From: Closterium sp. Naga37s-1
Lineage: Eukaryota > Streptophyta > Zygnematophyceae > Desmidiales > Closteriaceae
DNA: 64,000 bases
NCBI GenBank assembly: GCA_947471745.1
Contig: CANJKZ010000971.1
Coordinates: 1,670,001-1,734,000 of the forward strand
Reading direction: 5' to 3'
Under the pieces are notes generated by a model. It saw only the letters and a list, made by a program, of their open reading frames with translations. It was not told the DNA's origin and did no database searches. The translations under genes were made by a program, and so were the position numbers. Shown here piece by piece: positions 23,040 through 34,400 of this stretch. Positions within the stretch are counted from its first letter, which is position 1. Every line of letters begins with the position of its first letter.

Positions 23040-25901
23040 ATGAAATCGTGGGTCAAGCTAGGCGGGTCCCGCACTCGCCGGCAATCTCCCGCCAGCTGCA
23101 ACAAAGCCGCAAGCAGCGGCTGCTTCTCCCTCAGCGCTTCTCGCGGCTTTCGCTCCGACACCATTCCTAGAATCTTCTTCCGCGAGGCTCCCTACCCGGC
23201 GGCCCCCAAATCCTGCGACTCCCCCACGCATAACGATTCCGCTTCCGCGGCGGAAGGCAAACAAGATGATGCGCCCCCCTGCTCCGCCCCCGGGCCGGAT
23301 AAATGTGATCATGATTCGCGCAGCATCGTGACATGCACCCTTGGGGACTCAGACCATGCCGTCACCGCCGCTACCACCAACCACCGCGGCAACACATCCC
23401 ACGAGTTCCACGCATCGGAAACCCCTTGCTCACACGCCGCCAGTGGCAGCAACCGCAACTCCGCAAACCCCACCTCCGCAACTGCTCCTGATCATGCGGC
23501 GACAGCTAACACCCACACTGAAGCCTCGGAGAATGTAGCCTCGGACAACCCAGATCCAGAGTCTGGCAGCGCCGGTCGCCGCGGCGCGACAAGAGAAGCT
23601 GCTTCTTCGCGGCGCAGGCACGGGTCGCCTGACGCATCTCAGATCTGCCCCATCTCATCGCCGGCACGCGTCGCCGGAGCGCGTCACCGGCATGTCACGC
23701 CGCGGAGAGCGGGGTCGGGTAGTCTTAACAGCTTGTCAAAAGAGTTCGAATCTCCGCCTGCGGTAGTGTTCTCCGCGCTTTCGGCGCATCCCTTTTCCGC
23801 CAGCGCCGGCGCCGGCGCGGCCGTTGCCGCGGGGCGCGCGCCTGTTGCCGCGGGATTGACTCGCCTCATTCACGACCTCTACGGCGCCGATGACGGCGGC
23901 GACAGCGACGGCGGAGGAAACGCGCGCATCCACTCGGAAGGAGACCTCTACGGTCCAGCCATTTTGCCAGTGAGTCGCGGAGGCGGCAGCGGAAGCGGTT
24001 GGGGGGGACTTGGCGGCGTCGACGATTTCTCCCCCGACCACCACTATCCGCCGTACGGTACCCCTACGTTTCGTTCCGGGCCGCTTACGCCGACGGCCTC
24101 CGCGAGCCGCTGCCGGTCACCTGCTGGATATCTCCCGGTAAAAACGGCCTCGGGATCATCGCTTCACGATGATGGCGGTTACTACCCCACGCTCGCGGAA
24201 TCTCCGCTGTCGACGCGGCGCCATCTCACGAAGTCTCCTAATTCGTCGCGACATCAATGCATGGAGTCTCCGCAATCGTCGCGACAGCAATTCACGGGGT
24301 CTCCGCTGTCATCGTCGCGACACCATCTCTCGCAGTCCCCGCTATCGCGAAACGTCACTCTTGATTCTCATGAGATCGCGCAGCGCCGGTCGCGGCGGAC
24401 GCTCTCTCAGCCGCCGGATTTCCCTGGATTTCAGCAGGACCTGGGCGGCGGCTCCCCCGCCGGGGGTGGCGGCGGCAAACGCGGGGTATCATTTGTCGGA
24501 AGAGTGAGCAGCGACTCGCCGCTGAGAGTTCAAACGCAGCAGGCTGCTGCGTACGATCACGATGGCTTCGCGAGCCCTGTCAGTTTCGCGAGCCCACTCG
24601 GCGGCTTCGACTCGACGGGAGGATCACGTCGCACTGCTACTACCAGCGGCAGCGGCGGCGGCGGAAACGGCGGCTGCGGCGGGAACGGCGCTGACGGGTG
24701 CGGTGTGTCTAGGCGGTCGTTAACACAGCCTAAGACCCGCGTGCCGGCCTCGCATACGGTTGGCCCGTGTACCAGCTCCGTCACCAGCGGGAGTTATTGC
24801 GCAGCGGGAGGAGGGTATGCTGCTTGCAACTACCCAGGAGGGGCTACCCCGGGGCGGTCTCATTCGGGCGGATGTCACCTGCGCGGGTCGCACGGAAGCG
24901 GGGGCGGAAGCGGACACGTAAGCGGACACGTAAGCGGACACGGAAGCGGAGGAAGCGGGGGCGATAGCAAGCGCGAGTTGCGTCGGAGCGGAGCGGCGGC
25001 GACGGCGGGTGCCAGGCACACGAGAAACCTAAGCCAGGGAAGCGGCGCGTACTCCTACGCCGAGCGCCGCGAAGAAAGTCGCGGTGGTTCGGAGGGCGAC
25101 GACTTCAGCCGCGACGCGAGCAAGCTGTTTGGCTGCGGTGGATCCAGAGCCGCGACTCCCCCCAGAGGCGGTCCGACTGTACTAGCCGCTGGCAGCACGA
25201 GCCCCTACCACACGAATCGCGTTGTTTCTCGGAGCGGTACTAAGGGCCACGAGGGAACTACCGGTAGGACGATTATCAAAACGAGTAGTAACGGCGGAAG
25301 CCCCCACGCCAGCGGGGTTGACCGCGCGGCGACGCACGGAAGTTCCCTCGTGACTCCGCACGCCGGCGTTGACCGCGTTGACCGCGTTGATCGCGTTGAC
25401 TTGTTCCAGCACTACCAGCACAACCGGAACCCTAGCGCGTGGAGCAGCCCGTACTTAGCCACGCAGAAATCCGGAGAAAATCCTGAGAGATCCGCCACAT
25501 TCTGCGGCGCGAAAAAATCCGTCGAAGGGGCGGCGGACAGAAACCGGTTGCGCGACAGCAGCGCGGGGCCGCGCCAACGGCCGGAGGTGTGTCGATCGCC
25601 GACGCGGAATGAGAGAACCCCGAAGGAAAGGGTTAGTCGGGATTGTGGGGCGGGAACGCAGGGACCTCGAAAGCTCGGACCCACGTACGCGCTGGGCGGT
25701 TCGCTGGGTGGGGCTTTTGGCGGGTCTCCTATAGCGCATCACCGCCGCCAGCATTCCACCAGCAGCAGCGGGGTGTTCACGTACTCGTTTGAGCGTGACT
25801 CGTCTCATCATGTAACTTATGTTACGTCGTTCGAAAGGCATATACGGTCGGTTGCTGAAGCAGAGAGGATGGATCAGCTAGCTATTATGTCGTCAGGCTG
25901 A
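23040..25901 (+). CDS. Uncharacterised intronless disordered protein, 953 aa
   Basis: A single open frame with strong GC and third-position bias encodes a Ser/Gly/Arg-rich, largely disordered protein. I do not recognise it. At about residues 385-440 there is a run of degenerate Ser-Pro units (SPLSTRRHL, SPQSSRQQF, SPLSSSRHHL), which look like proline-directed kinase sites. Other low-complexity tracts are GHVSGHVSGHG and RVDRVDRVD. Two more ordered stretches are LTRLIHDLYGADD near 277 and the C-terminal VFTYSFERDSSHHVTYVTSFERHIRS. There is no signal peptide, membrane segment or zinc motif. An ORF this long with so few alternatives on the same strand is unlikely by chance, but low complexity weakens that argument. 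The ATG at 23040 is the first in frame. Confidence 0.6.
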   Translation: MKSWVKLGGSRTRRQSPASCNKAASSGCFSLSASRGFRSDTIPRIFFREAPYPAAPKSCDSPTHNDSASAAEGKQDDAPPCSAPGPDKCDHDSRSIVTCTLGDSDHAVTAATTNHRGNTSHEFHASETPCSHAASGSNRNSANPTSATAPDHAATANTHTEASENVASDNPDPESGSAGRRGATREAASSRRRHGSPDASQICPISSPARVAGARHRHVTPRRAGSGSLNSLSKEFESPPAVVFSALSAHPFSASAGAGAAVAAGRAPVAAGLTRLIHDLYGADDGGDSDGGGNARIHSEGDLYGPAILPVSRGGGSGSGWGGLGGVDDFSPDHHYPPYGTPTFRSGPLTPTASASRCRSPAGYLPVKTASGSSLHDDGGYYPTLAESPLSTRRHLTKSPNSSRHQCMESPQSSRQQFTGSPLSSSRHHLSQSPLSRNVTLDSHEIAQRRSRRTLSQPPDFPGFQQDLGGGSPAGGGGGKRGVSFVGRVSSDSPLRVQTQQAAAYDHDGFASPVSFASPLGGFDSTGGSRRTATTSGSGGGGNGGCGGNGADGCGVSRRSLTQPKTRVPASHTVGPCTSSVTSGSYCAAGGGYAACNYPGGATPGRSHSGGCHLRGSHGSGGGSGHVSGHVSGHGSGGSGGDSKRELRRSGAAATAGARHTRNLSQGSGAYSYAERREESRGGSEGDDFSRDASKLFGCGGSRAATPPRGGPTVLAAGSTSPYHTNRVVSRSGTKGHEGTTGRTIIKTSSNGGSPHASGVDRAATHGSSLVTPHAGVDRVDRVDRVDLFQHYQHNRNPSAWSSPYLATQKSGENPERSATFCGAKKSVEGAADRNRLRDSSAGPRQRPEVCRSPTRNERTPKERVSRDCGAGTQGPRKLGPTYALGGSLGGAFGGSPIAHHRRQHSTSSSGVFTYSFERDSSHHVTYVTSFERHIRSVAEAERMDQLAIMSSG

Positions 25902-26774
25902 CTAAACGGGCTCAAGTAACCTCCTATCCTTACCGTGTCGTGTCACCCACTACCAGTGGTCGCACCACATTAGTCTCTAGACACACTCCACGATCTAGAA
26001 ATCGATTCGAGAGGAGGGTGCAGCAACACACACTCGGTGAAGTGAGGATCTGCGTGAGGAGGAAGGAGATTGTGCAGCAGCGTGACGTGAGATGTGGTTC
26101 TCACAGACCAGCGCGGAGCCTCTGTTGTTGTTCCCGCCCGATTCACTGGAGCGTGCGGTGCAGATGGTTGGCAATGTGGATGACGTTGTTGCATCCTCAA
26201 TGGGCTTGGTCTCCTTATGAATGTAGATTCCAATATAGGAATCAACTTTGGGGTTTTCTCTATGATCTACTTTACATTGTACAGCTGTAAAAAAAAAGCT
26301 CCCTCAAACATTGTACCACAACATCTTACACGTCTCCCTGCTAGAGATCTGGTGGACGAGTGCTGTGTACAGCGAGTCCCACAAGCCACAGCGGCCGTTA
26401 CCATAAATTACCTCTTAGTGGGTTTATCCAAATCGTCCTCCAGTGTGTCTGTGACTGGAGCGTGCGAGACACAGGTTCTGACACTGATACGGAGTGACAA
26501 TCAACCTCTTGGACATGGGTTGAAAATGCATTTGTTCATCACATGGAAAATGTAATCGTGAGACTGGTCACATGATAACATATACGAAGCGGGTGACATT
26601 AGTCAAGCTTGAGGTGGGACGAGTGGTTGTGCGCAGGGCGATATGCGGTATGCCCGTAGGGTGATAAGCGTGAGGTTATGGGAGGAGGCGCTGGCCGGAG
26701 TAAATTGTTGAGGTGGGACGAGTAGTTGTGCGCAGCACGATATGCGGTATGCCCGTAGGGTGATAAGTGCGAGG
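25902..26774. other. Intergenic between the 953-aa ORF and the C2-LysM gene
   Basis: No gene is seen. From about 26605 to 26700 there is a tandem copy of the end of the C2-LysM terminal exon and its 3' flank, including a TTATGGGAG like the stop region at 26775. Confidence 0.6.
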
Positions 26775-29700
26775 TTATGGGAGCACGAGGCGCTGGCCGG
26801 AGTAGATTCTGTTGATGTCACAGACCTGCAGTCAAGCAAAAGGAATGAGGAGCAAGTAGAGAAATGGTCATGCAAAGTAAATATAATTTGCACAGCGTAG
26901 GAGCAATCAGCTACGTGACTACATGGAGTGAGGGGTGCGATGGAAGAAATGAGACGCAACATACTAGTAGGCACCACAGTGGTAGCAAACCGAAAGCATA
27001 TAAAAAGAGGGAAGGGTTCAATGCATGCGGAGCATCAGGCAGAGGCGAGGAGGGGAGCGATAGTCGTACCTCTGGGTTGAGCTCGAAGAACTTTGAGGAG
27101 GGATTGCAGTAGACTTCACGTGGGAGGATAGAGCTGAGGGTTTCGCCCGGCTTCACCACCCACACCCTACGTGCGTGTCGTGGACGGGTGGTAAGAAGGG
27201 AGTGCAGTGGATAGGAAACAATTTAAAATTCAGGAGCGGACAGGGGAATTTTTAAGGTCTTACAGGTGGGACGATAGACTGCAGGGGAATATGCATGGCG
27301 AAAATTGCCACGGAGTGGAGGGAAGGGCATGCAAGCAAGTGAGAGAAATAGGGTGTGACTGAAGGAAACAGAGAGGGAAAAAGGGAGTGTTGGGGGAAGG
27401 GGGAAGGTAGAGAGCACCACTCACTTGCCATCAGCATCAGTTCTGCAGGTTGGGATCCGAAGAAGCCAATCGTGCAGATTACGATACCACCATCGCCAGG
27501 GTCGCAGCCAGCAAGCCATCGAGCATCCAGAGCCAAATGCGGGTGAGAAAGCCAGGGTGCAATCGAGAAATTTTGAAGCGATAAAGGATATTGGGTCAAC
27601 ACTCAGTCAGCTCACTCTGAGCAGCACAAATGCAGTCGATTAGCGAAAAGAAGCGATGTGAGGCCATGAAATTCCAAAAAGGAATGGAGACAGCAGAGGT
27701 GGTCAGGATGTGTCAATGTGAGATGTCATGCCCTGCAGGAATAGGACGTGCTGGCAGTGCGAAATGAGCGGCAACATGGCATGCGTGGTGGGTGGGAGCA
27801 CGAATCACACGACTCACTCCAGCTGGACTCGGCTCTGCTTCTGTGGGCGCGGCCAGAGCGCAACCATAGCCAGCATGAACGCTCCCGTACCCAGCACCTG
27901 CTTCATCACCGGCGTGAGCCCATCACCAACCCGCAGCACCTGACCCAGCAGTCCTCCGTTGTGATTCCGCCCCTTGCTAGACCCCCTTTTGCCCCTCCTA
28001 ACCACCTCCCTGTCTGTCGTTCCTGATACTGACGACCCTTCCATGCTCTCCACCTCATCCCCGCTCTCCCAGCTGCTCTCTGCAGCTTCACTGTCTGCCA
28101 CCGCTGGCTGTCGGCTGCTGCTGCCAACACGACCATTGAGGTCAGCCGCAACCCCACCGCCTCCTCGCACACTAGACTGCTCGCTCGCCCTGCCTGTCGT
28201 GCTGCTCATAGCGGCCTGCACGGAAGCCCCTGCCGATGCTGCTGCTGCTGAGACGGCGGTTTTGGTTGAGGTTGAGACTGAGGCGACCTTTGCTGATGAC
28301 ATGGTTGTTGCTTCGCTGGCGACCTGCGTGGCGGTCTTGATGATGGTGACGTCAGTCTTGGTGATGGTCGTTGATGCCGTTTGCTGCAAGCCACATGATC
28401 ACCGGCAAACACGGACGCACAGGGAACGAATCTGTTGACAAAAAAATCACAGCTGGGGAATGCTTTGCTACAGACAAAAGAAATTCAGCATAGGCATCAC
28501 ACGTCTGCCAAACCATGACAACCGCACACACAAGTTTGCACGCACCTGTGCTGATGAGACCTGAACCTCCTTCTGCACCTCTTTCACCACCTCCACTGTA
28601 GCAGTTGCAATCGAGTCAGGATCCTGAACCTGCACCGCTTGAGCAGCTTGAGAAACTGAAGCAGGAGCAACCTCAGGGACAGAATCCGGGACAGCAGTGG
28701 GAACCGCAGGCGAGGCAGCAGCAGGGACAGCAGCTGCAGCTACAGGTGCTGCTGGGGCAGCAGGAGCGACCTGCGCACTGACAGACTCTTCCAGGGACGA
28801 CTCAGTATAGCCCGACTCGTCATCGCTACCATCAAACACCATCATCACGTTGGACATATCCACAGGAGCCCCAGCAGCTGCACTCCCTGGAAGAGCAGCA
28901 GTCACAGCCACGCTTTCCTTCTGGGCAGCAGCTGAGACGGTACTGGTTGCTGTAGACGCCGCGACTGTACCGGCTGCAGCGGTTTCAGTTGTCGCAGTTG
29001 TGCTGGTAGTGACGGTGGTGGTGGTGGTTGTCGTTGTTGTGGTGGCAGCAGTCACCTCTGTGGTGCTTGCTGCTGCTGCTTCGGTCGCTGTTGATGTCTC
29101 CGAGGCTGCTGGAGCAGCGGAGGCAACGGGAGAGGCGAGCACGGCACTGACAGTGCGGGGTGTCACAGTGCCACTGGCGATGGGAGTGACAGTGCCGCTG
29201 CTGCTGCCATCCTTGCGCTTGCTCATCGACCTGGCACGCTGTTAACAGGTCACGATTCAAAGCGAGGGGTCAATGGAGAGTGCTCGTACCAACAAGGAAT
29301 AACGTAACAGATTTCCCTGGAAGGTAGTGCAAAGTAATGGATGAGGAGGAGGGGACTACATATTATATTCGCTCCTTGCATTGGCGGACGTCCTTAATGC
29401 TCCGTCATGCACCTCGCTATGTTTTGCTGTTTCGTGCCTTCTGATTACAGCGGAAGACTTAATTTGTTTCTATTGAGATTGACTCACCATAGCCGCAATC
29501 TTGGCTCGTTCCTCATCACTGAGCATGAAGTTGGACTTGACGTGCACTTGGCCTCCGTTGCTCCATGGAAGCATGTCATCACGAAAGCCCTTTTCCACCA
29601 CGGATGGTACAGACAGAGCTGCACGACCACCATAGGAAGGAAACATGAGAGATGACCTTCGTAGAAGTCATGAAGGTTACACTTGTTTCTCCAGTTTTCT

Positions 29701-30626
29701 CAACCAGTCACGACCTAGGAATGAGGATCAGGACAAAACTTGGGTCTGGAAGGACTTACAGGTCTTGCAAACAGCTACACCACGGGCGTCGAGGAGTGTG
29801 AAGACCACAGGATCGGTGAGGTTGAGCACCGCACTGCATCAGGAACGGCAATGTGCAACAATAGCAACGTGCAAGAGAAGACATCGGCCACACACGCAGA
29901 GACCACATGGCTTCAAGAACAGCATGGGCTCTCAGACACGCAGAAAGGACGACGATCAACAGGATGTCGAAGTGGAAGATGATTGCGGTCAGGAAGAGGT
30001 AAGCGTCAGAAAGTGTCAGAAAGTCGTACAAAGCGAAATCTGAGTTGAATGCCTTGATAGATGACGTTCCTGATCCAGAGGACGTCGATGCTTGCTCATC
30101 CGTGGAAAATGATCGCGCTCCGACGGAGACTGCAACATCTCAAGTGAACAGTCAGCACCGAAGCTGACCAGCAAATGCAAAAATTGTGTAAAAGCCGTGT
30201 CTTCGTCAACTCACCTTGAACAGCATATTTCTTCCCTATAATGGTGTTTCGGGTTTGTCGAGACACACAATGGGAGCAAGCAGTACGTTAGACAGAGTTC
30301 GATGGAAGAACACAGGCCGCAAAGCTTTCGATAGAAGAACGAGGAGGTAGAGTCGAAGGGTCAGCAGAAAAAGAGCTATTGAGTACCTGATGGCCCTGGA
30401 AGATCGACGACCTCCAACACTGTAGAATACCGAAAGGTAAAATAACGAAAGAGGTAAACAGTTCTGATTTCACATAACACTACCGCGTCAACAAAGAATG
30501 CTGAGTGAAAGGACGAGGTAACGTTCGCACGCCATAGCGTAAGTGATGACACCAAAGAATGTCAGTTAACTGAGTGAGCTTATCTCGGCAACTATGCGTA
30601 CCTGTGATTCGCACGGTGCCAGGCAT
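26775..30626 (-). CDS. C2-domain protein with a membrane segment and C-terminal LysM domain
   Basis: Eleven exons (30626-30602, 30419-30387, 30235-30215, 30129-30030, 29833-29760, 29618-29488, 29238-28546, 28383-27818, 27442-27425, 27166-27070, 26825-26775) give 602 codons in frame. Residues 1-128 form a C2-type domain: MPGTVRITVLEVVDLPGPS, GKKYAVQVSVG, FAVLNLTDPVVFTLLDARG, then LSDEERAKIAAM. Residues 129-510 are low-complexity Ala/Thr/Ser with acidic patches. At about 519-537 is a hydrophobic helix, VLGTGAFMLAMVALW. A LysM follows at about 556-602 (VWVVKPGETLSSI, FFELNPEVCDINRIYSGQ, RLVLP), ending the protein. LysM modules bind N-acetylglucosamine polymers and C2 domains bind lipid, often with calcium. 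Such a protein would tether a LysM across a membrane. The 21- and 18-nt microexons are forced by phase and splice sites. The C2 call is good; its calcium-binding residues are not obvious. Confidence 0.8.
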
Positions 30627-31400
30627 GGCTGATTGCAGCTGTCACTAGAGCTTCTCTAAATAAGGCGAGGGTTCAGCCAGAGATGTGAAGTGCAGCTTCA
30701 GCAATGGAACCAAGAGAAACGGCCGCTACAAACAGTTATCGAGAACGGGCGAAACGTAATCCTCACCGAGAAGCAATGCGTATTACATAGCACATGACAA
30801 AGAGCTCTAAGAGCGTCAGCCCTACAAGCAACAGAAGCAGCCACTACGCCTGAAGGCTAATGAATCCGAGCTAAAATGATGACTAACAAGCAATTCCAAC
30901 AGCCATGACAAAACGAACTCAGGGATTGCCCCAGGAATTCAGTTGCAGCGGAAGAGGGTGCCCTCAATTTTAACGATTACCGTTTGAAACCAGAGCTCAT
31001 GGTGTTCGATTGTCAGTGTCACCGTCAACTTTCCTCACACGTCAGTGGATTTCGCCCGTGCTTTGACGTTTGCAATCGTGTTTGCGCCAGTCCTAGATGT
31101 TTCCACAATCCCAATGTCCATGTCAGCAATTAGCGATTCGGCAGGCATGCGATCCCTGGCTTGTGGGACCACAAACTTGTTTCCCGCCAGCACTTTTCAA
31201 ACGAGCTGTTTCCGCACGGGTATTTCAGAAAGAACCTGCAGCAGCCTTATTGGCTTGCGTAGTGGGTGCCTTTATTCAAGTACAAGAGTGTAGCCTTTCA
31301 CATGTACAGGTAAAAGTACACGCGTTCCAACTAAGCGTAGTAACAACACAAATTCATGCAAACAGAAAGGCCACTGCTTCAGACTGTACAAAGCATGCCT
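30627..31400. other. Intergenic between C2-LysM start and 4CL stop
   Basis: No gene is recognised. It should contain the C2-LysM promoter and the 4CL 3' end. No motif is clear. Confidence 0.4.
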
Positions 31401-34400
31401 TCATAGTCGTGCCTTCAGGTCCTTGCGCAACACCTTGCCAGAAGCCGTCTTCGGAATTGCATCCACAAAAATCACATCATGAAGCCTCTTATATGTCGCC
31501 ACCTGCAACTAACCAAATATCAGGACATCCTTGTGTGATCCCTACAGGAACATGCCACATGGACTACGTAACTGCGCATTTACTAATCGCACTCACCTGC
31601 TTGCTGATAAAATCCTTGACTTCGTTGACTGACAGCTTTGCACCGCCTTGACGTAACACCACAAACGCCACCGGCACCTCCCCACTCTCTTCACTTGGAG
31701 CACTGTGAAAGGTGGAAAGGGAAAAAAGTTGCAGGGCTTGATGCAAACCTACACAGTTCAGGGCATGATACCGGCCTATGCTAAAGAAAGATAGCTGCCG
31801 CAGAAGGAGAAATCAGAAGAAAAAACAACTGATTAGTATAGTTGATATGTTGAGTGTTTGAACAGAAGGAACAGGAGCAAGTGAGCGTGCAACATGAGGG
31901 AGCGGCAAGCAGGGCAAGAGAGGGGAGAGCATGGAGGCATACAGAACAACTGCAGCATCGGCAATGTGAGGATGGCTTTTGAGGCGCCTCAAAGGGCAAG
32001 AGAGGGGAGGGCATGGGGGCGTACGGAACAACTGCAGCATCGGCAATGTCAGGATGGGCGATCAGCAGACCCTCCAGCTCCGCAGGAGGCACCTGGGGGA
32101 GCAGGAAACAGAGAAAGAGACAGGTCAGAAACGCCTTGCATTGCAGCCAGCATGCACTACAGAGGAGAGAGAAGGGTTCGGGGGCAAGAAGACATTTCTC
32201 ATGTGGAGCAGACATTTTGCTATAGTGACATCTCACTTGGAAGCCTTTCACTTTGATGAGCTCCTTAACTCGGTCCACCACAAAGATCTCCCCCATCTTG
32301 TCCACATACGCCACATCTCCCTCCGAAACAAGCACATTCACTACAGTTACGTATCACGAGAGCACCATTCCCACCTGGAAGCCCTTGACTTTGATGAGCT
32401 CCTTAACTCGGTCCACCACAAAGATCTCCCCCATCTTGTCCAAATATGCCACATCTCCCGTGCGCAGCCAGCCGTCAGGCGTGATCGTGGCTGCTGTGGC
32501 CTCGGGATTGTTCAGATAGCCTTTGAGGAGAAAGGCAGGCAGAAGGGTGGGGAGGAAGGGTGGAGAGGAAGGGAGTGGAAACAGAGGGGGAGGAGGCAGG
32601 TTGATAACCCCTCCGGCCATCCACATACGCCACGTCCCTCGTGCGCAGCCAGCCTTCAGGGGTGATCGTGGCTGCTGTGGCCTCGGGATTGTTCAGATAG
32701 GCTTGGGGAGAGAGGCGGCAGAAGGGTGGAGTAAAAGGGAGGCGAAGAGAAGAGAGTCAAAGGAGGACGGAGGTGGACCCCCCCATCCCATCCACATACG
32801 CCACGTCCCCCGTGCGCAGCCAGCCGCCAGGCGTGAGTGTGGCTGCTGTGGTTTCGGGGTTGTTCAGATAGCCTTGGGTTTCGAGGGGGGAGAGGCGGGC
32901 AGAAGGGTGGAGGGGAAGGAAGGAGAGGGAGGGCGGAGAGGAAGGGAGCGTAAGTTGGTTGGGGGAGGAGGCATGTAGATCTTCCCCGTGCCTCTTCCAC
33001 ATACGCCACGTGCCCCTGTGAGCAGCCGGCCGTCAGGCGTGAGGGGTTGTTCAGATAACCTTTGGGATGGAGGGGACAAGAATGGTGGGGATCAATGGAA
33101 GGGATCGGGAATGGGGGGGGAGAAGAGATAGAGTGGAGGGGGTTGGAAGAAGGGGATCGCTGAGATGGCCTTTGGGCTGAAAAGGGGATCGACGAATGGA
33201 GTGAGGTGAAGAGTTGGAGAGGGGTGCACAGTGGAGGTAAAGGGAAACAGTATTGAACGGTTACAGAGTCACGTTTCAACCTGGGGAGCTAAGGAATCAC
33301 ACCTTTCAGGACCTGCACCCAAATTTCAACGTATCCCACTCACACATAACCACACACCTACACACACCCACTCCACACCCCCACCCATCCACAACCACCC
33401 ACGCACATACCCACCTTTCATGACCTGCGGTCCTCGCACCCAGAGCTCTCCTCTCTCATTGGGTGGCAGCGACTCCCCCGTGCCTGTGTGCACCACTTTG
33501 ATCTCCGTCAGCGGCAGCACCGACCCACACGACCCAGGAGCGGGCGGGCGGGGCACACGGGCGAATAGGCGCGAGGCAGTGACAGTGGGAGATGCCTCTG
33601 TCATGCCGTAGCCCTGAGGGGTGGGGAGGGGAGGGAAGAAAGGCTCAAGAAAAAGAAAGGGGGGGGGGGGCGGGCGAATAGGCGCGAGGCGGTGATGGTA
33701 GGGGAGGCGTCTGTCATGCCGTAGCCCTGAGGGGTGGGGAGAGGGAAGGTGGGGCGGGAAGAGGGGTTTGTGCAAGGCTCAAGAAAAAGGCGGAAGTGGG
33801 CGAACGGGGCACACGGGCGAAGAGGCGCGAGGCAGTGACAGTGGGAGAGGCCTCTGTCATGCCATAGCCCTGAGGGTGGGGAGGGGAGGGAAGAAAGGCT
33901 CAAGAAAAAGAAGGGGGGAGGCGGGCGCTGCACGCGGGCGAATAGGGCAGGCAGGGGTGGGCAGCTGCACCCACCCCAAGTTCTTCCACCCGGCTGTGCT
34001 TCCCCATGCCCACCTCCCCCAACAGCACCCACCCTATGCCCACCTGCCCCAGCTACACAGTGGGAACTATCGCTCTGAAGGCAGGTTTTTGAGAATTCCC
34101 AAAAAACTATGCCCCCTGCCCCAGCTACATACACGGTGGGAAATCTCGCTCTGAAGGCGGCGTCAAGCTCCACTCCACCTCACGGTCCGCGCCTGCCCCA
34201 GCTGCACCTACCCCTGATGCGGTTTCCTCACACCTACCTGCCCCATGCCTACCTGCCCCAGCTACATACACGGTGGGAAATCTCGCTCTGAAGGCGGCGT
34301 CAAGCTCCACTCCACCTCACGGTCCGCGCCTGCCCCAGCTGCACCTACCCCTGATGCGGTTTCCTCACACCTACCTGCCCCATGCCTACCTGTCCCAGCC

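Noticed and set aside
27252-27602. Extra exon of the C2-LysM gene with a hydrophobic stretch (IWLWMLDGLLAATLAMVV)
   Set aside because: That frame meets a stop at once, and the alternative frame does not join in phase. The 18-nt microexon at 27442-27425 joins both neighbours exactly.
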